From Methanobrevibacter smithii ATCC 35061 (GTDB taxonomy: Archaea; Methanobacteriota; Methanobacteria; Methanobacteriales; Methanobacteriaceae): a DNA stretch of 64,000 nucleotides. The first letter of the stretch is position 1. Every line of letters begins with the position of its first letter. The stretch is from NCBI RefSeq assembly GCF_000016525.1, contig NC_009515.1, positions 770,501 to 834,500 on the forward strand. Direction: 5' to 3'. Below are positions 8,968 to 18,083 of this stretch, piece by piece. The position numbers and the translations under genes are program-made. The notes under the pieces were generated by a model. The model ran no database searches, was not told the DNA's origin, and saw nothing but the letters and a program-made list of their open reading frames with translations.

Positions 8968-9201
8968 TTAAATATCATCATCACTTTTAAGTAAAATTTT
9001 ATCCCCAATAACTTTTACAAGTTCACTAGGAACAACATTTTCCCCTCCAGCTTTAATTTGGTCTGCAATACCGGTTTTTTTAATAACCAAATCAGTTACT
9101 TCAAAAGTGTCTTTATCCATTACAACATCAACAACTTTACCAATTAACTCAGCACCACCGTCAAGGACTTCTTTGTTAATTAAATCTTCTTTAATCCTCA
9201 T
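8968..9201 (-). CDS. PRC-barrel domain protein
   Basis: A 77-residue protein made of one PRC-barrel: LINKEVLDGGAELIGKVVDV, DKDTFEVTDLVIKKTG, and VVPSELVKVIGDKILLKS. Such small archaeal PRC-barrel proteins are thought to be adaptor modules in RNA or division-related complexes; the role of this one is unknown. It is 15 bases upstream of pyrE and 68 bases downstream of the large PEP-synthase-like gene. A second PRC-barrel gene is at 27754-28032. Confidence 0.78.
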   Translation of the reverse strand: MRIKEDLINKEVLDGGAELIGKVVDVVMDKDTFEVTDLVIKKTGIADQIKAGGENVVPSELVKVIGDKILLKSDDDI

Positions 9202-9269
9202 AAATAATCACCTTAATTTTTTAATATGTTTTATTATAAACTTCGATATATATTAAATTTTTCCAAATT

Positions 9270-11918
9270 TTATTTGCTATCTAAAATACAAATACTTTCA
9301 TCATTTTGCATGTCATGATAAAATTCAAGCTTATTTTCATTGAATTCAAAAATTTTAACCATATCATACAATTCCTTATCAAATTCCGGAATAAATTCAC
9401 ATAATTTATTTGGATAATCTTTAAATAAATTTTTATTAAACTCTAACCTGTTGCTATTTTCAAAAATAGCTCCATAATATATATCCGTTTCAACTAAATC
9501 CTGGAACATATGACTTCCAAATGACAATTCAGGAACATAGCCAACTTTACTGTAGGACTCTTCCAGAATAGCGGAAAATTTACTAATGTCTGCAAATACT
9601 ACTGGAATTCCAAGTTCTGGTGAAGAAGTGCCTAACCTGCCTGGAACAATCAGCATAGCTTCTTTGTCATGATTTCTACAGTAAGCATTAATAGCGCTGA
9701 TTAATTTAGCTAATGAAGCTTTTTTAGTAAATGGATATTCATAATACTTATGAGGATCAACATAAACTAAAATATCAAAGTTCTGTTTTCTTGACCTTCC
9801 CATTGAAGAATTCTTAATATGGAAAAATACTTCCCCATTACCTTTAGGAATTTCAACAGCCTCTTTAGTAGTTGCAACCTGCAGAGGCCTGCACTGCAAC
9901 AGATTAATAACAAAAGAACCTTCAGGACCTACATTTACAGTATATTCAATGTCAACAGGATAGTCATAAGCTGCCTCTAAAGTTTGAAGCAATTCCTTCA
10001 TCAATGATGTAAATTTATCATTGTTAACTAAACCGTTACAATTTACAAAGGTTACCTCTCTTCTTTGACCCCTTTCACGAAATCTGCGCTCTGCATCAGT
10101 GTCATGTTCAACTACTGCCCTTTTTGCATAAATTGGAACTACCTCAATACCTTCATCAACAGAAATTTCACTTACTTTAATATTTTTTAAATCCAAAACA
10201 TCCAAATAATGCTGAGAATGTTTATGCCTCTCAACAACACTTGGAACTTCCATAGCTTTCGGTTTATCCAAATTAACAATACGGGGATAATCTCTTTGAG
10301 TCCTATCTACCGCTTTTGTACCTAAACCCATGACTAATCTTAACATTCCCCCATTATGTCCCATATCAGGCAATGGAGAATATGGACTATACGAAAATCC
10401 AACTCCTGCTGCAGAAGGGAAGAAATAATCCTGATAATAAGATCCTGACACTCTCTGAACAAGTAAAGACATTTGTTCATCGTTATCATCCAAATCATTT
10501 AAGCTCCTATACTCTAAAGCAGATATATTCATTGTACTTGCATATACTGTTTTAACAGCTTCTTCAAAAGCTTCCAACCGTTCTTCAATAGACCCTCTAT
10601 TAACACAGAAAACAGACTCATATTTTCCGGCAAATGCATTCCCAAAACCGTCTTCTAAAAAACTACTTGATCTTACAATAATCGGACTTTGACCGAAATA
10701 ATCCAGAAGCCTTCTAAACTTCTCACGAATATCATCAGAAAAAGTACCGTTTTTCAAACCTTCCTCAAGTTCTTTTCCAGCCTCGTAATAACCTTCTTTA
10801 GTTCTTTGCTTTACCCGAATATCCCACAAATCATTTGAAACAATATATGTATAAAACAAATCAGAACATATGTAAAATGAATCATCAGGTTCAAAATCAG
10901 CATAGATATCCGGACGGTCATGTTCTATGATTTTACGTGAAAGCAGCATACCGCAGGCTTTACCTCCAATCATACCACTTCCAACAACACGATTATAAAC
11001 TGAAAAATAGTCTTCAGGTGCAAAATATTCTTTAACTTTCTGAATCATGTTTTTATCTTTAGTCATGAGCATTCTGCACATTAAATCGCATTTATCAGAA
11101 ATATCCTCATTATTTTCATGCTGTAACTTGGTCAATTCAAAGAATCTTTCCCAACTATCTGTGTTTTGCTCATTATGATAATCAGCAACCCTGTTAACAA
11201 CCTTATAAAAATTACTTACTTCCAAACCGTCAGTCAATGTTGTTAAAATTCCTTTTTTAGTTTCATATTTATGACCTAAAAACATATTCTGAGAATATCT
11301 GTTCCATACTTTCAGAGGATGCACATACACATCATCCCTATGAGAGTACAAATCTAAAAAAAGCTGTGTTGTTTCACGAATTTTAGCTATCGCTTCAAAA
11401 GAATGCTTACCTCTAATAATCGGGAAATAAGCTACAGTATCAAGAGAAAATAAATAAGGGCATGTTACTCTAAAGAAATTTCCCATCATCAAATCGGTAG
11501 ACCATGCAGCCTGTAAATCAGACAAACAGTCAAATACATAAAAAGCATCCCTACCCTCTTTTGTAATGATGTTATGAACTTCCAAAGTAAAAGGTTCAAA
11601 CTGCTTGTTCGGGTCCACATGATAAATTTTAATTCCGTCACGTTCAATCATTGCAAAGTCAGTTTCAGAATTATTCTTTTCAACCTCCAACTTTAAAAAA
11701 TCATCAGCAGTCATGTCTATTAATGGCTCATGCTGACCAAAATTTATGTAAATCAGGTTTTTATTATCTTCCTGAGCTTGTTTAACAAAAGGCTTCACAA
11801 AATATAAAAATTCATCTAAATTAGAAACTTGCCATACTACATTATCTCCTAAACGAATATTATCTAAGGTTTCGTCTAGCTGCGGAATACCGGATTTTAT
11901 TCTTTCGAAAGCAACCAT
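9270..11918 (-). CDS. PEP/pyruvate-binding ATP-grasp protein with degenerate KaiC-like N-terminus
   Basis: An 882-residue protein. The first ~200 residues begin FERIKSGIPQLDETLDNIRL-GDNVVWQV, which resembles the opening of a KaiC/RecA-type ATPase, but the expected P-loop GxxxxGKT is absent, so that domain is probably inactive. From about residue 310 a pyruvate-phosphate-dikinase/PEP-synthase ATP-grasp domain follows (MIGGKACGMLL, IIVRSSSFLEDGFGNAFAGK, and INLLQCRPLQ at its end). The phosphohistidine swivel domain and PEP barrel of true PEP synthase are missing, so it cannot catalyse the full reaction alone. An AGGAG box eight bases before the ATG at 11918 sets the start. It may phosphorylate a partner protein (inference). 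Confidence 0.75.
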   Translation of the reverse strand: MVAFERIKSGIPQLDETLDNIRLGDNVVWQVSNLDEFLYFVKPFVKQAQEDNKNLIYINFGQHEPLIDMTADDFLKLEVEKNNSETDFAMIERDGIKIYHVDPNKQFEPFTLEVHNIITKEGRDAFYVFDCLSDLQAAWSTDLMMGNFFRVTCPYLFSLDTVAYFPIIRGKHSFEAIAKIRETTQLFLDLYSHRDDVYVHPLKVWNRYSQNMFLGHKYETKKGILTTLTDGLEVSNFYKVVNRVADYHNEQNTDSWERFFELTKLQHENNEDISDKCDLMCRMLMTKDKNMIQKVKEYFAPEDYFSVYNRVVGSGMIGGKACGMLLSRKIIEHDRPDIYADFEPDDSFYICSDLFYTYIVSNDLWDIRVKQRTKEGYYEAGKELEEGLKNGTFSDDIREKFRRLLDYFGQSPIIVRSSSFLEDGFGNAFAGKYESVFCVNRGSIEERLEAFEEAVKTVYASTMNISALEYRSLNDLDDNDEQMSLLVQRVSGSYYQDYFFPSAAGVGFSYSPYSPLPDMGHNGGMLRLVMGLGTKAVDRTQRDYPRIVNLDKPKAMEVPSVVERHKHSQHYLDVLDLKNIKVSEISVDEGIEVVPIYAKRAVVEHDTDAERRFRERGQRREVTFVNCNGLVNNDKFTSLMKELLQTLEAAYDYPVDIEYTVNVGPEGSFVINLLQCRPLQVATTKEAVEIPKGNGEVFFHIKNSSMGRSRKQNFDILVYVDPHKYYEYPFTKKASLAKLISAINAYCRNHDKEAMLIVPGRLGTSSPELGIPVVFADISKFSAILEESYSKVGYVPELSFGSHMFQDLVETDIYYGAIFENSNRLEFNKNLFKDYPNKLCEFIPEFDKELYDMVKIFEFNENKLEFYHDMQNDESICILDSK

Positions 11919-12009
11919 ATTAAAAACTCCTAAGAACATTCAATTTTTCAGCTAAATTTTAACATCAGTTATATATATGTTCAAAGAAGTATTAAAATAT
12001 TGAAGATTT

Positions 12010-12474
12010 TTATAATATTTGTTCCATGGAAACCTTTTGAATTTTCATTCCAATATTTTCATAAAATTTTATGGCACTGTCATTGCCTTCCCAGACATTT
12101 AATGTGACATTATGACATCCGATACTTTTTGCATATTCCAAAACATACTCGTATAATGCAGTTCCAATTCCTTCATGCCTTGCATTTTCATCAACACACA
12201 AATCATCAATATAAATAGTTTTATGGTCGCAAAAAGAAGTATCGTTATGATAATTGGTTACAATACAAAATACATACCCCACTACCTTATTATCTGATTC
12301 ATAAACAAATACTGGAGTTTCACTATTTTTTATAATCCCCTCAAGTTCAGAATCATTATATTTTGTTCCGATATATTTAAATAAATCCGGACGAATGTCT
12401 GAATGAACTTTCTGAACCTGAAGCAGCAGTTCATTAATTCTTCTGATGTCTCTTATACTTGCCAGTCTTATCAT
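12010..12474 (-). CDS. GNAT family N-acetyltransferase
   Basis: A 154-residue single-domain GNAT enzyme that transfers an acetyl group from acetyl-CoA. The acetyl-CoA motif is DENARHEGIGTALYEYVLE at about residues 94-112 and the C-terminal strand-helix NVTLNVWEGNDSAIKFYENI completes the fold. The substrate cannot be told; similarity to RimI-like and ribosomal acetyltransferases is only general. It stands alone between the PEP-synthase-like gene (70-base gap) and cbiZ (33-base gap), all on the minus strand. Confidence 0.8.
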   Translation of the reverse strand: MIRLASIRDIRRINELLLQVQKVHSDIRPDLFKYIGTKYNDSELEGIIKNSETPVFVYESDNKVVGYVFCIVTNYHNDTSFCDHKTIYIDDLCVDENARHEGIGTALYEYVLEYAKSIGCHNVTLNVWEGNDSAIKFYENIGMKIQKVSMEQIL

Positions 12475-12507
12475 GCAATATATATTACTAGCTAGTATTA
12501 TAAAAAA

Positions 12508-13530
12508 TTAACTTAAAAATTTATTAATCCAAAACTCTAAAAGCTTCTGAATACAATAATCCTTGCAGTTATTTTCTAAAATAGAAGCAGCTAAGTTATA
12601 AGCTACTTTTTTATCCAATAAATCATTTTCAACTTCATCAATTAAATGTAAAATTGAAGTGGTTAATGCTACATTTTCCTGTTTTCTTGCAGCTTCCTGT
12701 AATGATTTTATAAATTCTTCCTTATCGTCACCAATATTACTATAAAACTCATTAATATCCAAATCATATCTTCTTAAACGAGCTAAAACACTGCATTGAG
12801 ATTCTTTTGTAATCCATACCTGTCTTTTAATAGCTTCACTTATTGATTCAATAACACATTTAGCTATCAATTCACCAAGTTTCGAATGTTTTCCTGCATT
12901 GGATAATCTGTTTTTGGATTCCATATTTGAAAAAATAGCTATTCCGTCAGTTCCTGTTCCTGTTGCAAATCCATTTGAAAACTGACTGGGAATTCTTAAA
13001 TTGTTTAAAGCTACAGTTTTTGCTTCAGTAGCAGTTACTAATCCATTAGCTAATGTTCCTGGTTCTAACGAAACATTAGTTAAAACAATTATATTGATTG
13101 TTCCAACATCAAAGTGAAACTCTCCATTTTCCTCATAATAGCTTGCACTGTCTCCTGCTCTTGAGGCATTTACTCTTACACCTGCAGTAGTTATTGCACT
13201 GACTTCAAGATTTTTATAATGTTTTGTAACAACACATGCATTTTCCATCTGGGCGGAAGTTAAAAGACCTGTTGTAAAATCAGAATCAATTCCTAAAATT
13301 TCGCTTTGCCTAAGCAGATAATCATTTATGCTATGGTTTTCTAAAAAATCAATGTTTTCCTGAGATAAATAATGGTTGAAAGCTGTTTTAAAATCTTTTT
13401 TGTAGCCGCCATTTAAATCAGACGTTGAAATTCCATTCCTGCAAACTCCAAACTCAACCACTATAGAGTTTTCACAGATATATGCTCTGTCTCCAGTTGA
13501 ATTTTTAAAAATAAGTCGTTTAGCTTGCAA
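12508..13530 (-). CDS. cbiZ: Adenosylcobinamide amidohydrolase
   Basis: A 340-residue CbiZ, which cleaves adenosylcobinamide to adenosylcobyric acid so that salvaged corrinoids enter archaeal cobamide synthesis. The conserved core is TTAGVRVNASRAGDSASYYE near residue 114, VTATEAKTVALNNL near residue 165 and GFATGTGTDGIAIFS near residue 186. The C-terminal ~110 residues are less conserved and mostly helical. The start is a TTG at 13530: it has AAGGT seven bases upstream, and the first in-frame ATG comes only after 90 residues of conserved sequence. The thermosome terminator lies directly in front. Cobamides serve the methyltransferase Mtr in this kind of organism; cbiD is found at 23811-24896. 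Confidence 0.85.
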   Translation of the reverse strand: MQAKRLIFKNSTGDRAYICENSIVVEFGVCRNGISTSDLNGGYKKDFKTAFNHYLSQENIDFLENHSINDYLLRQSEILGIDSDFTTGLLTSAQMENACVVTKHYKNLEVSAITTAGVRVNASRAGDSASYYEENGEFHFDVGTINIIVLTNVSLEPGTLANGLVTATEAKTVALNNLRIPSQFSNGFATGTGTDGIAIFSNMESKNRLSNAGKHSKLGELIAKCVIESISEAIKRQVWITKESQCSVLARLRRYDLDINEFYSNIGDDKEEFIKSLQEAARKQENVALTTSILHLIDEVENDLLDKKVAYNLAASILENNCKDYCIQKLLEFWINKFLS

Positions 13531-13540
13531 GATAATACCT

Positions 13541-13580
13541 TAAAAATAAAAAGAAAAAAAGAAATTAAATAATTTCTTTT
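13541..13580 (-). terminator. Thermosome terminator
   Basis: AAAAGAAATT (13557-13566) pairs with AATTTCTTTT (13571-13580) over a four-base loop. On the minus strand it follows the thermosome stop and is itself followed by a long T-rich run that extends to the ribosome-binding site of cbiZ. Confidence 0.65.
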
Positions 13581-13584
13581 AGAT

Positions 13585-15204
13585 TTACATCATTGGAGGC
13601 ATACCGCCCATAGCAGCAGGATCCATACCGCCCATGTCAGCATCACCTTTACCGCTAGATGCGATTACGTCATCAATTCTTAAAATCATTTCAGCTGCTT
13701 CAGAAGCAGATTGGATAGCTTGTTTTTTGACACGTTTAGGTTCAATTACACCAGCTTCTTTCATGTCTGCTACTTTACCGGTAAATACATCTAATCCCAT
13801 TACAGCACTGTTTTCATGAGCAGCTCTTAAATCTACTAATGAATCTATACTGTCTAAACCTGCATTTTCAGCTAAGGTTTTAGGAACAATTTCTAAAGCT
13901 TCTGCAAATGCATTTACAGCTAATTGTTCTCTTCCACTGATTGAATCAGCATAGTCTTTGAGTTTTTTAGCCATTGCAATTTCAGGAGCTCCTCCACCAG
14001 CTACAACTTTGTCATCTTCAACAGTAGCTGCTACAACACCAATTGCGTCTTCAATAGCTCTTACGATTTCATCAACAATGTGTTTGGTACTTCCTCTTAC
14101 GAATAAGGTTACAGATTTAGCTACACTGCATTCTTCTACAAAGATCATTTCTTCGCCAGATACTTTTCTTTCTTCTACAATACCTGCTTCACCTAAATCG
14201 TCAGCAGTTAAGTCTTCTAAGTTAGTTACTACATTAGCACCAGTAGCTCTAGCTAATTTTTCAATATCTGATTTTTTAACCCTTCTTACAGCTAAAATAC
14301 CTGCTTTAGATAAGTAATGTTGTGCTAAATCGTCAATACCTTTTTGTGCGAATAATACATTAGCACCGGATTCAGCTACTTTATCTACCATGTCTTTAAC
14401 CATTTTTTCTTCTTGTTCAATGAAAGCTTGCATTTGAGCAGGGTCAGTTATTCTGATTTCTGCATCAACTTCAGTTTCTTTTACTTCAAGAGGAGAGTTA
14501 ACTAATGCGATTTTTGCATCTTTAACTTCAGAAGGCATACCTGGGTGTACTCTTTCTTTGTCAACAATTACTCCTTCAACTAAAGTAGAGTCTTCTACAA
14601 CAGCACCGTCTTTTTTCTCAATTTTAATATTATCAGTGTCTACTGCACCGTCTTCAGCTACTTTTTGAACTGCATCTACGATTAATTTTGCTAATGGTTC
14701 ACGTGCTGCTTCAGTTCCTTTACCAGTCATAGCAGTCATAGCTACTTTAATTAAAGTTTCTTCATCAACTGAATCGATTGCAATATCATCTAAGATTTCT
14801 TGTGCTTTTTCAGCTGCTTGTCTGTATCCCATTGCAATGATTGTTGGGTGAATATCTTGATCTAATAAAGATTCGGATTTTTTCAATAATTCTCCAGCAA
14901 TGATTACTGCAGTAGTAGTTCCATCTCCAACTTCGTCTTCTTGAGTTTTAGCTACTTCCACTAACATTTTAGCTGCAGGATGTTCGATATCCATTTCTTT
15001 TAAGATTGTAACACCGTCATTGGTTACAACGATATCTCCAAGTCCGTCCACTAACATTTTGTCCATTCCTTTTGGACCTAATGTGGTTCTTACGGTTTCA
15101 GCAAGTACTTTTCCTGCTAAAATATTGTTTCTTTGAGCATCTCTTCCGACAGACCTGTTTGTTCCTTCAGGTAAAATAAAAATTGGTTGTCCACCTTGTG
15201 CCAT
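13585..15204 (-). CDS. ths: Thermosome subunit (group II chaperonin)
   Basis: A 539-residue group II chaperonin subunit that folds proteins in an ATP-driven double ring in the cytoplasm. Typical motifs are [14 protein letters not shown] near residue 39, [19 protein letters not shown] near residue 61, [16 protein letters not shown] near residue 90 and [16 protein letters not shown] near residue 405; the C-terminal tail is [15 protein letters not shown], as usual for thermosomes. A GTG at 15213 is in frame, but the ATG at 15204 follows AAAGGTGAT and matches the family N-terminus ([14 protein letters not shown]). It is divergent from the cyclase-family gene and ends in a hairpin terminator. Confidence 0.95.
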   Translation of the reverse strand: MAQGGQPIFILPEGTNRSVGRDAQRNNILAGKVLAETVRTTLGPKGMDKMLVDGLGDIVVTNDGVTILKEMDIEHPAAKMLVEVAKTQEDEVGDGTTTAVIIAGELLKKSESLLDQDIHPTIIAMGYRQAAEKAQEILDDIAIDSVDEETLIKVAMTAMTGKGTEAAREPLAKLIVDAVQKVAEDGAVDTDNIKIEKKDGAVVEDSTLVEGVIVDKERVHPGMPSEVKDAKIALVNSPLEVKETEVDAEIRITDPAQMQAFIEQEEKMVKDMVDKVAESGANVLFAQKGIDDLAQHYLSKAGILAVRRVKKSDIEKLARATGANVVTNLEDLTADDLGEAGIVEERKVSGEEMIFVEECSVAKSVTLFVRGSTKHIVDEIVRAIEDAIGVVAATVEDDKVVAGGGAPEIAMAKKLKDYADSISGREQLAVNAFAEALEIVPKTLAENAGLDSIDSLVDLRAAHENSAVMGLDVFTGKVADMKEAGVIEPKRVKKQAIQSASEAAEMILRIDDVIASSGKGDADMGGMDPAAMGGMPPMM

Positions 15205-15312
15205 TAAAATCACCTTTTAAAATTAATTTATTATTTATAGAACAGTTTAAATATCAACATAAAAAATAATTATATTGTTGAATAACCCTTCTACCATATA
15301 GTGAGTTTAAGG

Positions 15313-15320
15313 TTATATAA
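15313..15320 (+). promoter_or_regulatory. TATA box of the cyclase-family gene, probably leaderless
   Basis: TTATATAA is centred about 24 bases before the ATG at 15341. Archaeal transcription starts about 22-27 bases past the box centre, so the transcript should begin at or next to the start codon, and no ribosome-binding site is seen. Confidence 0.55.
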
Positions 15321-15340
15321 ATACTTATCGGTTGTAAAAA

Positions 15341-15961
15341 ATGGAATATATTGATCTTACACACAAAATAAAAAATGAACTTTCAGAATACCCGGGAGAT
15401 CCTAAAACAAAACTTAATTATTTTAAAAAAGCTGATGAAACTGACAGTTCCACATTGCTTAAATTAGAAACTGGACTCCATACAGGCACACATATGGATT
15501 CCCCATTCCATTATATCATAAACGGCAAAAAAATATCCCAATTGCCTCTTAAAAATTTTATTGGTAAAGCTAGTATAAATTATGTGGAAAGCAAAAGTAA
15601 AGAAATTTTAGTTAAAAATTGTAATTTAAAAAATTCAAAAGAAAAGATAGCCATAATAATCACAGGATGGAGCAAATATTTTGGTAGTGATAAGTACTTC
15701 TATGAAAATCCTTACCTCTCCGATGAATTAACTGAGTTAATCATAGAAAAGAACTTTAAAGGAATTGCAATAGATACATGTTCAGTAGATAAATATGGAA
15801 AAGATACAAATCATAAAAAGTTACTTGAAAATAATGTGTGGATTGTTGAAAATATAACCAACTGTGATAATTTAAATAAAACTAGTTATAGTTCATTCTT
15901 TATTCCGTTAAATATTGAAGCAGAAGCTTCTCCAGTCAGAGCATTTCTAAAAAAAGATTAA
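15341..15961 (+). CDS. Cyclase / kynurenine-formamidase-like metal hydrolase
   Basis: A 206-residue member of the cyclase family (metal-dependent hydrolases that include bacterial kynurenine formamidase and polyketide cyclases). The metal-binding motif HTGTHMDSPFHYI is at about residues 47-59, and the family opening MEYIDLTHKIKNELSEYPGD is complete; IEAEASPVRAF closes the protein. A kynurenine pathway is not otherwise visible here, so the substrate is open. The ATG has no ribosome-binding site and a TATA box about 24 bases away, which suggests a leaderless transcript. It is convergent with the coiled-coil gene, with 7 bases between them. Confidence 0.78.
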   Translation: MEYIDLTHKIKNELSEYPGDPKTKLNYFKKADETDSSTLLKLETGLHTGTHMDSPFHYIINGKKISQLPLKNFIGKASINYVESKSKEILVKNCNLKNSKEKIAIIITGWSKYFGSDKYFYENPYLSDELTELIIEKNFKGIAIDTCSVDKYGKDTNHKKLLENNVWIVENITNCDNLNKTSYSSFFIPLNIEAEASPVRAFLKKD

Positions 15962-15968
15962 AAATAGA

Positions 15969-16820
15969 TTATTTTTTATTAAATCGCTTTTTCTCCAACC
16001 TAAATGGAGGAGTTCTGTCCATAGTTTCATAAGCTTCCTGTTCTTCCTGAAGCTCATTAAAGAAATTATTGATTTCTTCCAAACGTTTAATTTTATCATC
16101 TCTGGAAGACAATTCTTTTTGAAGACTGATGTAATCTTCTTTAGGAATAGTAGACTCCCTTAAAAAAGACAATTCTTTTTGAAGATTAATGTAATTATCT
16201 TTAGGAATAGTAGACTCTCTTAAAAGAGATACCTCATTTTCTTTAGCAGTAATCATGTTATTTTTTTCAGACAACTCATTATTTTTATATTCAAGTTCCC
16301 TTTCAAGATCAGAAATCCTGCTTTTGAATTCTGCATTATTTTCTAATTTGATAACCTGAATCTTATAATCATCAATAGTTCTTGAAAGTGTATTAATTTG
16401 AGCATCTTTCTCAGCAATACTTTTAAAAGATTCGTTTAATCTTTCATTAACTTCAGCAAGCTCTTTTTTCTTATAATCCCTTAATTGCTCTGCAAAATAT
16501 TCTTTAATCTCATCAAGAGAATTGTTTACATAATCTAATTCATAAATTCTATCTTCCTGATTTTTAATTAAAGCATCCTTTTCCTCTAGCTGTTTTTTCA
16601 AAAGACTAATTTCATCCTCAGCTTTAAATTTAATAAGAGAAACTTCTTTTTCTTTGTTAAGAATATGATTTTCGAGTTCCTGAATCTTCTGAGGAGTGGT
16701 ATCTCTAGCTTTAGCTATTTCCAATTCAGTTAAATCGAATTTAAGCCTGTTTAGCTCCAATAAACAATCACGAATTAAATTTTGTAAGGTTTCGTTTTCA
16801 ATACCAGCACCTAATTCCAT
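15969..16820 (-). CDS. Coiled-coil protein with a 20-residue tandem repeat
   Basis: A 283-residue protein with no recognised family. Almost the whole length (about residues 10-265) is charged, heptad-patterned sequence that should form a long coiled coil. Near residues 198-240 a 20-residue unit beginning LRESTIPK is present twice in tandem, encoded by two 60-base units (16105-16164 and 16165-16224) that differ at only six positions. There is no signal peptide or membrane segment. The C-terminus is basic (RTPPFRLEKKRFNKK), which could bind nucleic acid. It might be a structural or chromosome-organising protein, but nothing in its neighbours decides this. Its start is the ATG at 16820 within MELGAGIENE. 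Confidence 0.7.
   Translation of the reverse strand: MELGAGIENETLQNLIRDCLLELNRLKFDLTELEIAKARDTTPQKIQELENHILNKEKEVSLIKFKAEDEISLLKKQLEEKDALIKNQEDRIYELDYVNNSLDEIKEYFAEQLRDYKKKELAEVNERLNESFKSIAEKDAQINTLSRTIDDYKIQVIKLENNAEFKSRISDLERELEYKNNELSEKNNMITAKENEVSLLRESTIPKDNYINLQKELSFLRESTIPKEDYISLQKELSSRDDKIKRLEEINNFFNELQEEQEAYETMDRTPPFRLEKKRFNKK
16105..16224 (-). repeat. Two 60-bp tandem units inside the coiled-coil gene
   Basis: The units 16105-16164 and 16165-16224 are aligned without gaps and differ at six of 60 bases by my count. Both encode a 20-residue segment beginning LRESTIPK, so the duplication keeps the reading frame. Confidence 0.85.
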
Positions 16821-17024
16821 GTTATCCCTTTAATTCAAAAATTTTTATCCCAATATCTAGTTGAATAATAAAAATTCAAATATTATAACTATTAAAGTAT
16901 TATGAAATTCATACTATTTAAATTAAACTCTAAAAACCACCAAAAATTGAAATTAAAACTAAACAGAAATTATATGAAAAATAAAAAAAATATTAGAAAA
17001 AATAAGAAAATAAAAAGGATAAAA

Positions 17025-18074
17025 TTAGAGTATTTTATCATTGATTAATTCAGCATTTAATACAGAAGCTCCAGCAGCTCCACGAATTGTATTATGCCCA
17101 ACCAATACATATTTGAAACTGTTATCAAATGCTTGGTCTTTCCTTAACCTTCCAACAGAAACAGACATACCATTACCAGCATTTCTGTCCATTCTTGGTT
17201 GAGGCCTGTCAATTTCTTCTTTGACAATTACTGGATTTTCAGGTGCAGAGAACAAATTTAATTTTTGAGGCAATGCTTTGAAATTAGCCATTTTTTCTTT
17301 AACATCATTAATATCAAAGTCATCATCCAACTCAACAAATACTGCTTCAGTATGGCCGTCAATAACAGGAACCCTATGACATGAAGCACTTAATTTGAAA
17401 TCAGCATTGGAAACTTTTTCCCCGTCATAGTTACCTAAAAGATGTAATGTTTCACTTTCCATCTTTTCCTCTTCACTGCCAATATAAGGAACGAGATTAT
17501 CAACAATAGCCATAGAAGGCACACCATTATAACCTGCACCAGATACTGCCTGCATTGTTGACACTCTAATTGCATCTACATTAAAATTATCAACAATTGG
17601 TTTTAATGACAAAGTTAAAGCAATAGTTGAACAGTTAGGATTGGTTACGATGAATCCATCCCAATTATTTTCCTTTTGCTGAGCATCAATCATATCCAGA
17701 TATTCCGGATTAACTTCAGGGATAACTAAAGGAATATTTTTTTTCATCCTGTGAGCACTAGCATTACTTGCAACAACATAATCACGAGCAAAATCTTTTT
17801 CAACTTTAGCTGCAAATTCTGTTGGAAGAGATGAAAATACAATATCCACATCATTATCCATTGCATCAGCATCAGTTTCTTTTACAATAATGTCCTTAAC
17901 AGAATCAGGCATTTCATTATCAAGATACCATGTAGTAGCATCCTCATATCTTTTACCTGCAGATCTTGAAGATGCAGCTAATGCTGTAATTTCAAAATCT
18001 GGATGGTTATCAAGTAATTGGATAAATCTTTGACCAACCATTCCAGTTGCACCAAGTATACCAACATTCACCAT
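17025..18074 (-). CDS. asd: Aspartate-semialdehyde dehydrogenase
   Basis: A 349-residue enzyme that reduces aspartyl phosphate to aspartate semialdehyde, the branch point to lysine, threonine and methionine. The NADP-binding GATGMVGQRF is at residues 8-17, the catalytic Cys148 is in TNPNCST, and the ACHRVP-type motif appears as SCHRVPV. The ATG at 18074 has AGGTG seven bases upstream; an in-frame GTG at 18083 is not preferred. It is the last gene of the operon lysC-dapA-dapB-asd, nine bases after dapB, and is followed by a T-rich stretch that probably ends transcription. Confidence 0.95.
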   Translation of the reverse strand: MVNVGILGATGMVGQRFIQLLDNHPDFEITALAASSRSAGKRYEDATTWYLDNEMPDSVKDIIVKETDADAMDNDVDIVFSSLPTEFAAKVEKDFARDYVVASNASAHRMKKNIPLVIPEVNPEYLDMIDAQQKENNWDGFIVTNPNCSTIALTLSLKPIVDNFNVDAIRVSTMQAVSGAGYNGVPSMAIVDNLVPYIGSEEEKMESETLHLLGNYDGEKVSNADFKLSASCHRVPVIDGHTEAVFVELDDDFDINDVKEKMANFKALPQKLNLFSAPENPVIVKEEIDRPQPRMDRNAGNGMSVSVGRLRKDQAFDNSFKYVLVGHNTIRGAAGASVLNAELINDKIL

Positions 18075-18083
18075 AGATAACAC

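Noticed and set aside
13958-14317. 119-residue open frame on the plus strand opposite the thermosome gene
   Set aside because: It is a shadow of the thermosome codon pattern, with no start signal and no family similarity.
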